In this document: piece after piece, positions 49,341-60,380 of the stretch
How the letters are laid out: each line of letters starts with the position of its first letter
Position numbering within the stretch: position 1 is the first letter of the stretch
Origin: Hypericum androsaemum
Taxonomy: Eukaryota > Streptophyta > Magnoliopsida > Malpighiales > Hypericaceae
Length of the DNA: 64,000 nucleotides
Direction of reading: 5' to 3'
NCBI GenBank assembly: GCA_963995505.1
Contig: OZ023181.1
Span: forward strand, 13,512,221 to 13,576,220
Program-made: the position numbers and the translations under genes
The notes under the pieces: generated by a model
Seen by the model: only the letters and a program-made list of their open reading frames with translations
What the model was told of the DNA's origin: nothing
Databases searched by the model: none

Positions 49341-50305
49341 TATCATTTTCCTTGCCTTCTCTTGCCTTATCTTTCCTCTTCTTTCCATTTCTCTCCTTTT
49401 CTTGCCTTTTCTTGCCTTATCTTGCCCTTTCTTTCCTTTTCTTTCATTTTCTTTCCTTTTCTTGCCTTTTCATGCCTTTTCCATGCCTTTTCTTGCCTTT
49501 TCTTGCCTTTTCCTTGCCTTTTCTTTCCTTATCTTGCCTTATCTTGCCTTTTCCTTACCCTTTCTTTCCTTTTCTTGCCTTTTCATTCCTTTTCTTGCCT
49601 TATCTTTCCTTTTCTTTCATTTTCATGCCTTTTCTTGCCTTTTCCTTGCCTTATCTTGCCTTTTCTAGCCTTATCTTGCCTTTTCCTTGCCTTTTCTTGC
49701 CTTATCTTGCCTTTTCCTTGCCTTATCTTACATTATTTTGCCTTATCTTTCCTTTTCTTCTATTTCTTGCCTTTTCTTGCCGTTTCATGTCTTTTTATTA
49801 CCGTTTCTTTCCTTTTCTTGCCTTTTCTATCATTTTCCTTGCCTTCTCTTGCCTTATCTTTCCTCTTCTTTCCATTTCTCTCCTTTTCTTGCCTTTTCTT
49901 GCCTTATCTTGCCCTTTCTTTCCTTTTCTTTCATTTTCTTTCCTTTTCTTGCCTTTTCATGCCTTTTCCATGCCTTTTCTTGCCTTTTCTTGCCTTTTCC
50001 TTGCCTTTTCTTTCCTTATCTTGCCTTATCTTGCCTTTTCCTTACCCTTTCTTTCCTTTTCTTGCCTTTTCATTCCTTTTCTTGCCTTATCTTTCCTTTT
50101 CTTTCATTTTCATGCCTTTTCTTGCCTTTTCCTTGCCTTATCTTGCCTTTTCTAGCCTTATCTTGCCTTTTCCTTGCCTTTTCTTGCCTTATCTTGCCTT
50201 TTCCTTGCCTTATCTTACATTATTTTGCCTTATCTTTCCTTTTCTTCTATTTCTTGCCTTTTCTTGCCGTTTCATGTCTTTTTATTACCGTTTCTTTCCT
50301 TTTCT
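49341..50305 (+). repeat. 487-bp tandem duplication
   Basis: TATCATTTTCC at 49341 recurs at 49828, and CTATTTCTTGCC at 49760 recurs at 50247, both 487 bp apart. The two copies appear near identical by eye, including rare pieces such as TTTTTATTACCGTTTC. The match ends at about 50305. This is one of the most recent duplications in the left arm. Confidence 0.92.
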
Positions 50306-53300
50306 TTCCTTTTCTTGCCTTTTCATACCTTTCCTTGTCTTTTCTTGTCTTTTCCTTGCCTTTTCCAGCCTGATCTTATCTTTTCTTGCCTTATCTTGCT
50401 TTATCTTTCCTTTTCTTACCTTTTCTTGCCTTATCTTGCCTTTTCTTACATTTTCATGCCTTTTCTTGCTTTTTCTCTCTTTTTCTTTCCGTTTCTTACC
50501 TTTTCTCGCCTTTTCTTTCCTTTTCTTACTTTTTTGTGATTTTTCCTCGCCTTTCCTTGCCTTTCCTTGCCTTTTCCATACCTTTTCTTGCCTTTTCTTG
50601 CCATATCTTGCCTTTTCTTGCCTTTTCCTTCCCTTTTCTTTCCTTTTCTTGCCTTATCTTGCCTTTTTTTACCTCATCTTTCCTTTTCTTTCCTTTTCTT
50701 TCCTTTTCTTGCCTTTTCTTGCCTTATCTTGCCTTTTCTTGCCTTATCTTGACTTTTCCTTGCCTTTTCTTCCCTTTTCTTGTCTCATCTTACCTTATCT
50801 TGCTTTATCTTTCCTTTTCTTTCCTTTTCATGCCTTTTCTTACCTTATCTTGCCTTTTCTTTCCTTTTCTTGCTATTTTGTGCCTTTTCCTTGCCTTTTC
50901 TCATCTCATCTTGCCTTTTCGTTACCTTTTCTGGCCTTATCTTTCCTTTTCTTTCATTTTCATGCCTTTTCTTGCCTTTTCCTTGCCATATCTTGCCTTT
51001 TCTTTCCTTTTCTTGCCATATCTTGCCTTTTCCTTGCCTTCACTTTCCTTTTCTTGCCTTATCATGACTTTTCTTGCCTCATCTTTCCTTTTCTTTCCTT
51101 TTCTTGCCTTTCCTTCCCTTTTCTTGCATTTTCTTCCCTTTTCTTACCTTATCTTGCCTTTTCTTTCCTTTTCTTGCCTTTTCTTACCTTATTTTGCCTT
51201 TTCTTTCCTTTCCATTCCTTTTTCTTGCCTTTTCTTGCCTTTTCCTTGCCTGTGCTTACCTTTTCATTCCTTTTCTTGCCTTTTCCTTGCCTTTTCTTGT
51301 CTTTTCTTTTCTTTGCTTGCCTTTTCCTTGCCTTTTCTTACCATTTCTTGCCTTATCTTTCCTTTTCTTGCCTTTTCTTACTTTCCTTTTCTTTCCTTTT
51401 CTTGCCTTTTCTTACCTTATCTTGCCTTTTCTTGCCTTATCTTGCCTTTTCTTACCTTTTCTTGCCTTTTCATTCCTTTTCCATGCCTTTTCTTTCCTTA
51501 TCTTGCCATTTTTTTCCTTTTCCTTACCTTTTCTTGCCTTTTTCTTGCCTTTTCTTTCCTTTTCATGTATTTTCCATGCCTTATCTTGCCTTGTCTTTCC
51601 TTTTCATTCCTTTTCGTTGCCTTTTCTTGCCTTATCTCGCCTTTTCTTGCCATATCTTGTGTTTTCTTTCCTTTTCTTGCCTTATCTTGCCTTTTCTTAC
51701 ATTTGCTTTCCTTTTCTTGCCTTTTCTTACCTTTTCATGCCTTTTCATTGCCTTTTCTTGCCTTTTCTTGCCTTATCTTTCCTTTTCTTGCATTTGCCTT
51801 GCCTTTTCTTGCCTTATCTTGCCTTTGTTCCCCTTATCTTTCCATTTCTTTCCTTTTCTTGCCTTTTCTTGCTTTTTCTTATCTTTTCTTACCTTTTCTT
51901 GCCTTTTCTTGCCTTTTCATAGCTTTTCTTACCTTATCTTTCCTTTTCTTTCCTTTCCTTGCCTTTCCTTTCCTTTTCCTGCCTTATCTTGCCTGTTCTT
52001 GCCTTTTCTTTTCTTATTTTGCCTTTTCCTTGACTTTTCTTTCCTTTTCTTGCCTTATCTTACCTTATCTTTCATTTTCTTGCCTTTTCGTTCCTTTTCC
52101 TTGCCTTTTCTTTCCTTTTCTTGCCTTATCTAACCTTTTCTTGCCTTTTCATTCCTTTTCCTTGCCTTTTCTTTCCTTTTCTTCCATTTCTTTCCTGTTC
52201 TTGCCTTTTTCTTGCCTTTTCTTGCTGTTTCATGCTTTTTCCTTGCCTTTTCTTACCTTTTCTTGCCTTTTCTTGCCTTTTCATGCATTTTCTTTCCTTT
52301 TCTTACCTTTTCTCGCCTTTTCTTTCATTTTCTTACATTTTTGTGCCTTTTCCTTACCTTTTCTTGCCTTTTCTTGCCTTTTCCTCGCCTTTTCTTTCCT
52401 TTTCTAACCTCATCTTTCCTTTTCTTTCCTTTTCTTGCCTTTCCTTTCCTTTTCTTTCCTTATCTTGCCTTTTCTTGCCTTTTCTTGCCTTTTCTTGCCT
52501 TATCTTTCCTTTTCTTGCCTTTCCATTCCTTTTCCTTCCCTTTTCTTGCCTTTTCCTTGCCTTTTCTTTCCTTTTCTTGCCTTATCTTGCCTTTTCTAAC
52601 CTCAACTTTCCTTTTCTTTCCTTTTCTTGCCTTTCCTTTCCTTTTCTTGCCTTATCTTGCCTTTTCTGGACTTTTCCTTGCCTTTTCTTTCCTTTTCTTG
52701 CCTTATCTTTCCTTTTCTTGCCTTTCCATTCCTTTTCCTTCCCTTTTCTTTCCTTTCCTTGCCTTTCCATTCCTTTTCCTTCCCTTTTTCTTGCCTTTTC
52801 TTTCCTTTTCTTGCCTTATCTTTTCTTTTCTTGCATTTTCTTGCCTTTTCATTCCTTTTCCTTACCTTTTCTTTCCTTTTCTTACCTTATCTTTCCTTTT
52901 CTTGCCTTTTCATTCCTTTTCCTTGCCTTTTCTTGCCTTTTCTTTTCCTTTTCTTGCCTTATCTTTCCTTTTCTTGCCTTTTCTTCCCTTTTCTAGCCGT
53001 TTCTTGCCTTCTCTTGCCTTTTCTTACCTTTTCTTGCCTTTTCTTACCTTTTCTTGCCTTATCTTGCCTTTTCCTTTCCTTTTCTCGCCTTATCTTACCG
53101 TTTCTCGCCTTATCTTGCCTTTTCTTACATTTTCTTGCCTTTTCATGCCTTTTCTTTCCTTATCTTGCCTTTTCCTTTCCTTTTCTTGCCTTATCTTGCC
53201 TTTTCTTGTCTTTTTCTTGCCTTTTCTTTCCTTTTCTTGGCTTCTTATGCCTTTTCTTGCTTTATATTTCCTTTTCTTGCCTTTTCATAGCTTTTTATCC

Positions 53301-53476
53301 CTTTTCTTGCTTTATATTTCTGTTTATTGCCTTTTCATGTCGTTTCCATGCCTTTTCATGCCATTTCTTTCCTTTTCTTTGCCTTTTCTTTCCTTATCTT
53401 GCCTTATCATTCCTTTTCTTTCCTTTACTTGCCTTTTATTGCCTTATCTTGTCTTATCTTGCCTTTTCTTGCCTTT
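50306..53476 (+). repeat. Right end of the left satellite arm
   Basis: Ordinary decamer units up to the orientation switch. A diverged TGATCTTATC marker lies near 50372. Units near the end are slightly irregular (for example TTTATATTTC twice near 53260-53320). No gene is present. Confidence 0.8.
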
Positions 53477-53494
53477 AGATAAGGCAAGAAAAGG
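53462..53494. repeat. Orientation-switch junction with 14-bp inverted repeat
   Basis: CCTTTTCTTGCCTT at 53462-53475 is followed by TAGAT and then its exact reverse complement AAGGCAAGAAAAGG at 53481-53494. Left of this point all units are in pyrimidine orientation, and right of it all are purine. The short palindrome is what two consensus units meeting head-to-head would give. The sequences further out on each side are not mirror copies of each other. Confidence 0.93.
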
Positions 53495-56400
53495 AAAGAA
53501 AAGGCATGGAAAATGTATGAAAAGGCAAGGAAAAGGCATGAAAATGTAAGAAAAGGCGAGAAATGGCAAGAAAAGGCAAGAAAAGGAAGGAAAAGAAAAG
53601 AAAAGGAAAGATAATGTAGGAAAAGGCAAGAGAAGTCAAGGAAACGACAAGCAAAGAAAAGAAAAGGCAAGGAAAAGGCAAGAAAAAGGCAAGAAAAGGA
53701 AAGAAAAGGCAAGAAAAGAAAAGAAAAGACAAGATAAAGCAATATTAGGCAAGAAAAGGGAAGATCAGGAGGGAAAAGGTAAGGAAAAGATACGAAAAGG
53801 CAAAGTAAAGGCAAAGGAAAGGCAAAGTAAAGGCAAGAAATGGCAAGAAAATGCATGGAAAAGGCATGAAAAGGCAAGATTAGGCAAGAAAAGGCAAGGA
53901 AAAGGCAAAAAAAGGAAAGAAAAGGCAAGAAAAGGCAACAAAAGGCCTAAAAAGGCAAGAAAAGGCAAGAAAATGTAAGATAAGGCAAGAAAAGGAAAGA
54001 TAAGGCAAGAAAAGGCAAAATAAGGCAAGAAAAAGGATGGAAAAGGCAAGATAAGCAAGAAAAGCAAGGAAAAGGCAAGATAAGGCAATAAAAGGAAAGA
54101 AAAGGCGTGGAAAAAGCATGAAAAGGAAAGAAAAGGAAAGATGAGGTAAGAAAAGGAAAGATGAGGTAAGAAAAGGCACGAAAAGGCAAGAAAAGGCGAT
54201 AAAAGGCAAGAAAAGAAAAGAAAAGGCATGAAAAGGAAAGAAAAGGCGAGAAAAGGAAAGAAAAGGCAAGAAAAGACAAGAAAAAGTAAGAAAAGGCAAG
54301 ATAGGGCAAGAAAAGGTAAGAAAAGGAAAGATAAGACAGGATAAGGCAAGAAAAGGCAAGGAAAAGATAAGATAAGGCAAGAAAAGGCAAGGAAAAGGAA
54401 AAATAAGGCAAGAAAAGGAAAGGAAAAGGCAAGAAAAAGGCAAGAAAAGGCATGGAAAAGGCATGAAAAGGTAAGAAAAGGAAAGATAAGGTAAGAAAAT
54501 CCATGAAAAGGCAAGAAAAGGAAAGAAAGCACAAGGAAAAGGCAAGATACAGCAAGATAAGGAAAGAAAAAGCAAGGAAAAGGAAAAAAAGGCAAGAGAA
54601 GGCATGGAAAAGGAATGAAAAGGCAAGAAAAGGCATAAAAAGATAAGAAAAGGAAAGAAAAGGCAAGAAAATGCATGAAAAGGCAAGGAAAAAGCAAGAA
54701 AAGGAAAGATAAGGCAACATAAGGCAAAGAAAGGTAAGAAAAGGAAAGAGAAGGAAAGATGAGGTAAGAAAAGAATTGAAAAGGCAAGGAAAAGGCAAGA
54801 TATGGCAAGAAAAGGCAAGGTAAGGTAAGATAAGGCAAGAAAAGGAAAGGAAAGGTAAGAAAAGGAAAGAAAAGGAAAGATGAGGTGAGAAAAGGAACGA
54901 AAAGGCAAAAAAAGGCAAGAAAAGGGAAAGAAAAGGCAAGGAAAAGGCAAGAAAAGGCAAGATAAGGCAAGATAAGGGAAGGAAAAGGCAAGAAACGGCA
55001 AGAAAAGGAAAGAAATGACAAGATAAGGCAATATAAGGAAAGAAAAAAGAAGGAAAGGCAAGAAAAGGAAAGAAAAGTTGAGAAAAGGAAAGAAAAGCCG
55101 CGGAAAAGGTAAGAAAAGGCAGGATAAGGCAAAGTAAGGTTAGAAAAGGCAAGGAAAATGCAAGAAAGGCAAGATAAGGCATGGAAAAGGCATGAAAAGG
55201 CAAGGAAATAAAAGAAAATGCACGAGAAGGCAAGAAAAGCCAAGAAAAGGAAAGAAAAGAGAAGATAAGGCAAGAAATAGAAAGAAAAGGCAAGAAAAGG
55301 CAAGATAAGGCAAGAAAATGCAATGAAAAGGCATTAAAAGGCAAGAAATGGTAAGAAAAGGTAAGATAAGGAAAGTTAAGACATGATAAGGCAAGAAAAG
55401 GAAAGAAACGGCAAGGAAAAGGCAAGACAAGGCAAGAAAAGGCAAGATAAGGCAAGAAAAGTGAAGGAAAGGCAAGATAAGGAAAGATGAGGCAAGATAA
55501 GGCAATAAAAGGAAAGAAAAGGCAAGGGAAAGGCATGAAAAGGCAAGAAAATGAAAGAAAAGGCATGAAAAAGCATGAAAAGGCATGAAAAGTCAAAAAA
55601 GGCAAGAAAAGGCAAGATAAGGAATAAAATGGTAAGATAAGGCAAGAAAAGGAAAGATCAGGCAAGAAAAGGCAAGAAATGGGAAGGAAAGGCAAGAAAA
55701 GGAATGAAAAGGAAAGATGAAGCAAGAAAAGGCAAGATAAGGCAAGACAAGGAAGGAAAAGGCAAGAAAAGGAAAGAAAAGGCATGAAAAGGAAAGGAAA
55801 AGGCAAGATAAGGCAAGGAAAAGGCAAGAAAAGGCAAGTTAAGGTAAGAAAAGGCAAGATAAGGAATGAAAAGGCAAGATAAGGAAAGAAACGACAAGAT
55901 AAATAAAGAAAAGGCAAGATAAGGCAAGAAAATTTAAGATAAGGCAAGATAAGGCAAGAAAAGGAAAGAAAAGGATAGATAAAGCACGATAAGGGAAGGG
56001 AAAGGCGAGATAAGGCGAGAAAAGGAAATAAAATGCAAGAAAAGGCCCATTAAAGGCATGAAAAGGCATGAAAAGGAAAGATAGATAAGGCAAGAAAAGG
56101 AAAGAAAAGGCAAGGAAAAGGCAAGATAAGGCAAGGAAAAGGCCTGAAAAGGCAAGGAAAAGGAATGAAAAGGCAAGAAAAGGAAAGAAAATGCAAGAAA
56201 AGGAATTAAAAGGTGAGAAAAGGTAAGAAAAGGGAAGAAAAGGCAAGAAAAGGCAAGAAAGGTAAGAAAAGGGAAGATAAGGCAAGAAAAGGCAAGAAAA
56301 GGAAAGGAAAATGCATGAAAAGGCAAGAAAAATGCATGAAAAGGCAAGAAAAGAAAGAAAAGTCAAGAAAAAGCAAGAAAAGGAAAGAAAAGGCGAGAAA

Positions 56401-59400
56401 ATGTAAGAAAAGGAAAGTAAAGGCAAGCAAAAGGTCAGAAAAGGCAAGAAAAGGCAGGGAAAAGGCAAGGAAAAGGCAAGATAAGGCTAGATAATGCAAA
56501 AAAAAGGCAAGGAAAGGAAAGAAAAGGCAAGAAAAGGCAAGGAAAAGGAATGAAAAGGCAAGAAAAGGAAAGATAAGGCAAGAAAAGGTAAGAAAAGGCA
56601 AGAAGAGGTAAGAAAAGGAAAGATAAGTAAGAAAAGGTAAGAATAGGAAAGAAATGGAAAGAAAAGGAATGTTAAGGGAAGAAAAAGCAACATAAGGTAA
56701 GAAAAGATAAGGAAAAGGTAAGAAAAGGCAAAAAAAATCAAAGAAAAGGCAAGAAAAGGTACGGAAAAGGCAAGAAAAGGCATGAAAAGGCAAGAAAAGG
56801 TAAGAAAAGGCAAGAAAAAGGAAAGAAAAAGAAATATAAGGCAAGATAAGGCACGAAAAGGCAAGAAAAGGCAAGGAAAAGGAATGAAATGACAACAAAA
56901 GGAAAGAACAGGCAAGAAAAGGTATGGAAAAGGGATGAAAAGGAAAGATAAGGCAAGAAAAGGTATGAAAAGGCAAGAAAATGCAAGGAAAAGGCAAGAA
57001 AAGGCAAGATAGGGCAAGAAAAGGAAAGAAAATCCAAGGAAAAGGGAAGAAAAGGCAAGAAAAAGGAAGAAAAGGCAAGAAAAGTTAAGAAAAGGCAAGA
57101 TAATGCAAGAAAAGAAAAGAAAAGGAAAGATAAAGCAAGAAAAGGCATGAAAATGCAAAGAAAAGATAAGAAAAAGCAAGAAAAGGAAAGAAAAGGCAAG
57201 AAAAGGCAAGAAAAATGCATGAAAAGGGAAGAAAAGGTATGAAAAAGCAAGAAAAGGCATGAAAAGGCAAGGAAAAGGTAGGAAAAGGCAAGATAAGGCA
57301 AGAAAAGGAAAGATGAGGCAAGAAAAGGCAAGGAAAAGGCAAGATAAGGCAAGAAAAGGTAAGAAAAAGGCAAGGAAAGGAAAGAAAAGTTAAGAAAAAG
57401 GAAGAAAAGGCACGAAAATGCAAGAAAATAAATTAAAAGGCATGAAAAGGCAAGAAACTAAGAAAAGGTAATATATAGCAGGAAAAGGCAAGAAAGGAAA
57501 GAAAAGGCAAGGAAAAGGCAAGAAAAGGCAAGAAAAGGAATAAAAAGGCAAGAAAAGGAATAAAAAGGCAAGAAAAGGAAAGAAAAGTTGAGAAAAGGCA
57601 AGAAAAGGCAAGGAAAAGGCAAGATATAGAAAGAAAAGGCAAAGAAAAGGCATGAAAAGACAAGAAAAGGAAAGAAAAGGCTAGAAAAGGAATTAAAAGG
57701 CGAGAAAAGGAAAAAAAGGAAAGAAAAGGCAAGGAAGGTAAGAAAAGGAAAGATAAGGCAAGAAAAGGCAAGAAAAGGAAAGAAAAGGCAAGGCAAGATA
57801 AGGCAAGAAAAGGAAAGACAAGGCAAGAAAATGAAAGAAAAGGCAAGAAAAGGAAAGAAAAGGAAAGAAAATGCGAGAAAATGTAAGAAATGGAAAGAAA
57901 AGGCAAGATAAGGCAAGATAACGCAAGAAAAGGCAAAAAAAGGCAAGATAACGCAAGAAAAGAAACGGAAAAGGCAAAATAAGGCAAAAAAAAGGCAAGG
58001 AAAAGAAAGAAAAGACAAGAAAAGGCAAGGAAAAGGAATGAAAAGGCAAGAAAAGGAAAGATAAGGCAAGAAAAGATACTAAAAGGCAAGAAAAGCAAAA
58101 AAAAAGAAAGAATAGCAAAGAAATGGAAAGAAAAGGATTGATAAGGCAAGAAAAGGCAACATAAGGCAAGAAAAGGTAAGGAAAAGGTAAGAATAGCCAA
58201 AAAAAATGAAAGAAAAGGCAAGAAAATGCAAAAAGGTAAAAAAAGGCAAGAAAAGGCAAGGAAAGGCAAGAAAGGTGAAGGAAAAGGAATGAAAAGAAAA
58301 GAAAAGGCAAGAAAAGGCAAGAAAAGGAAAGAAAAGGAAAGATAAGGCAAGATAAGGCAAGAAAAGGCAAGATAAGGCAAGAAAAGGCAATGAAAAGGAA
58401 AGAAACGATAAGAAAAGGAAAGAAAAGGCAAGACAAGGCATGGAAAAGGCATGAAAAGGAAAGAAAAGGTAAGGAAAAGGCATGAAAAGACAAGATAAGG
58501 CAAGAAAAGGGAAAGAAAAGGCAAGGAAAAGGCAAAGAAAAGGCAAGAAAAGGCAAGATAAAGGAGGAAAAGGCATGAAAAGTTAATGAAAAGGCAAGAA
58601 AAGGTAAGAAAAGGCAAGATAAGGCAAGAAAAGGAAAGATAAAGCAAGAAAAGGCAAGGAAAAGGCAAGAAAAGGCAAGGAAAAAGAATGAAAAGGCAAG
58701 AAAAGGGAAGATATGGCAAGAAAAGGCTAGAAAAGGCATGGAAAAGTCAGGAAAATGCAAGAAAAGGCAAGATAAGACAAGAAAAGGAAAGATGAGGCAA
58801 AGCAGGCAAGATAAGGCAAGAAAAGGTTAGAAAAGGCAAAATAAGGCAAGAAAAGGAAAGAAAATGCAAGTAAAAGGCATGTAAAAGGCATGAAAAGTCA
58901 AGGAAAAGGTAAGAAAAGGTAAAAAAAAGGCAAGATAAGGCAAGAAAAGGCAAGTAAAGGAAAGAAAAGGAAAGATAAGGCAAGGAATGGCAAGGAAAAG
59001 GCAAAAAAGGAAAGAAAAAGCAAGGAAAATGAATGAAAAGGCAAGAAAAGGAAGGAAATGGCAAGGAAAATGCAAGAAAAGACAAGAAAAGGAAAGAAAA
59101 GGATAGATGAGGTAAGATAATGCAAGAAAAGGAAAGAAAAGGCAAGATAAGGCAAGAAAAGGCAAGATAAGGTAAGAAAAGGCAAGGAAAAGGTAAGAAA
59201 AGGAAAAAAAAAAGGCAAGATAAGGTAAGGAATAGGCAAGGAATGGCAAGAAAAGTCAAGGAAAAGGCAAGAAAAGGCATGAAAAGGCAAGAGAAGGCAT
59301 GAAAAGGCAAGAAAAGACAAGATAAGGCAAGAAAAGGCAAGAAAAAAAAAGATAAGGCAAGATAAGGCAAGAAAAGGTAAGAAAAGGAAAGATAAGGAAA

Positions 59401-59430
59401 GAAAAGGCAAGGAAAATGCAGGAAAAGGCA

Positions 59431-59490
59431 AGAAAAGGAATGAAAAGGAAAGATGAGGCAAGAAAAGGAATGAAAAGGAAAGATGAGGCA
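59431..59490. repeat. Perfect 30-bp tandem duplication
   Basis: The 30 bases from 59431 to 59460 are repeated exactly at 59461-59490 (three decamer units ending GATGAGGCA). It is recent slippage inside the right arm. Confidence 0.9.
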
Positions 59491-60121
59491 AGAAAAGGAT
59501 TGATAATGCAAGAAAAGGCAAGATAAGGCAAAAAGAGGCAAGGAAAAGGCAAGGAAAAGGCAAGATAAGGAAAGAAAAGGCAAGGAAAAGGCATGAAAAG
59601 GAAAGAAAAGGAAAGAAAAGGCAAGAAAAGGAATTAAAAGGCGAGAAAAGGTAAGAAAAGGAAAGAAAAGGCAAGAAAAGGCAAGAAAGGTAAGAAAAGG
59701 AAAGACACGGCGAGAAGGCAAGATAAGGAAAGAAAAGGCAAGGAAAAGGCATGAAAAGGCAAAAAAGGAAAGAAAAGGCAAGAGAAGGAAAGAAAAGGCA
59801 AGAGAAGTCAAGAAATGGAAAGACAATGCGAGAAAAGGTAAGAAAGGGAAAGAAAATGCAAGAAAAGGCAAGAAAAGGCAAGATAACGCAAGAAAAGACA
59901 AGGAAAAGGCAAGGAAAGGAAAGGAAAGGCAAGAAAAGGAAAGGAAAAGGAATGAAAAGGCAAGAAAAGGAAAGATAAGGAAAGAAAAGATAAGAAAATG
60001 CAAGAAAAACAAAAAAAAGGAAAGAATAGGAAAGAAATGGAAAGAAAAGGATTGATAAGGCAAGAAAAGGTAAGGAAAAGTTAAGAGAAAAAAAAGGAAA
60101 GAAAAGGCAAGAAAATGGAAA

Positions 60122-60380
60122 AAGGTAAGAAAAGGCAAGGAAAGGCAAGAAAAGCGAAGGAAAAGGCATGAAAAGGCAAGAAATGGCAAGAAAAGGTAAG
60201 AAAAGGCAAGATAAGGCAAGATAAGACAAGAAAGGCAAGATAAGGTAAGAAAAGGCAAGGAAAGGCAAGAAAAGCGAAGGAAAAGGCATGAAAAGGCAAG
60301 AAATGGCAAGAAAAGGTAAGAAAAGGCAAGATAAGGCAAGATAAGACAAGAAAGGCAAGATAAGGTAAGAAAAGGCAAGG
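60122..60380. repeat. Perfect 120-bp tandem duplication
   Basis: Positions 60122-60241 are identical to 60242-60361, and the match carries on to about 60380. Rare markers AAAGCGAAGG and AAGACAAGAAAGG appear in both copies. The lack of any difference makes it one of the youngest events in the window, unless it is an assembly duplication. Confidence 0.93.

Larger units (their letters stand above)
5906..53476 (+). repeat. Giant degenerate decamer satellite, left arm (pyrimidine-rich on + strand)
   Basis: About 47.6 kb of head-to-tail units close to CCTTTTCTTG. Common variants are CCTTATCTTG, CCTTTTCTTT, CCTTTTCATG, CCTTTTCATT, CCTTTTCTTA and CCATTTCTTG; 11-mers such as CCTTTTCCTTG and CCTTTTCCATG are frequent. 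At roughly 10.3 bp per unit this is about 4,600 units (my arithmetic). The + strand is almost all pyrimidine apart from one G, and sometimes an A, per unit. I find no inserted gene or transposon anywhere in it. The basic unit has no stop codon in any frame of either strand. Long open frames therefore arise by chance, giving monotonous Leu/Phe/Ser/Pro/Cys peptides on + and Lys/Arg/Gly/Glu peptides on -. None is a gene. Sub-blocks are listed separately. Confidence 0.97.

Noticed and set aside
5808..53549. Dozens of + strand open frames of 60-940 codons in the left arm
   Set aside because: They overlap each other in all three frames, encode only permutations of the decamer, and follow the repeat period exactly. 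They are by-products of a stop-free repeat, not genes or a membrane-protein family.
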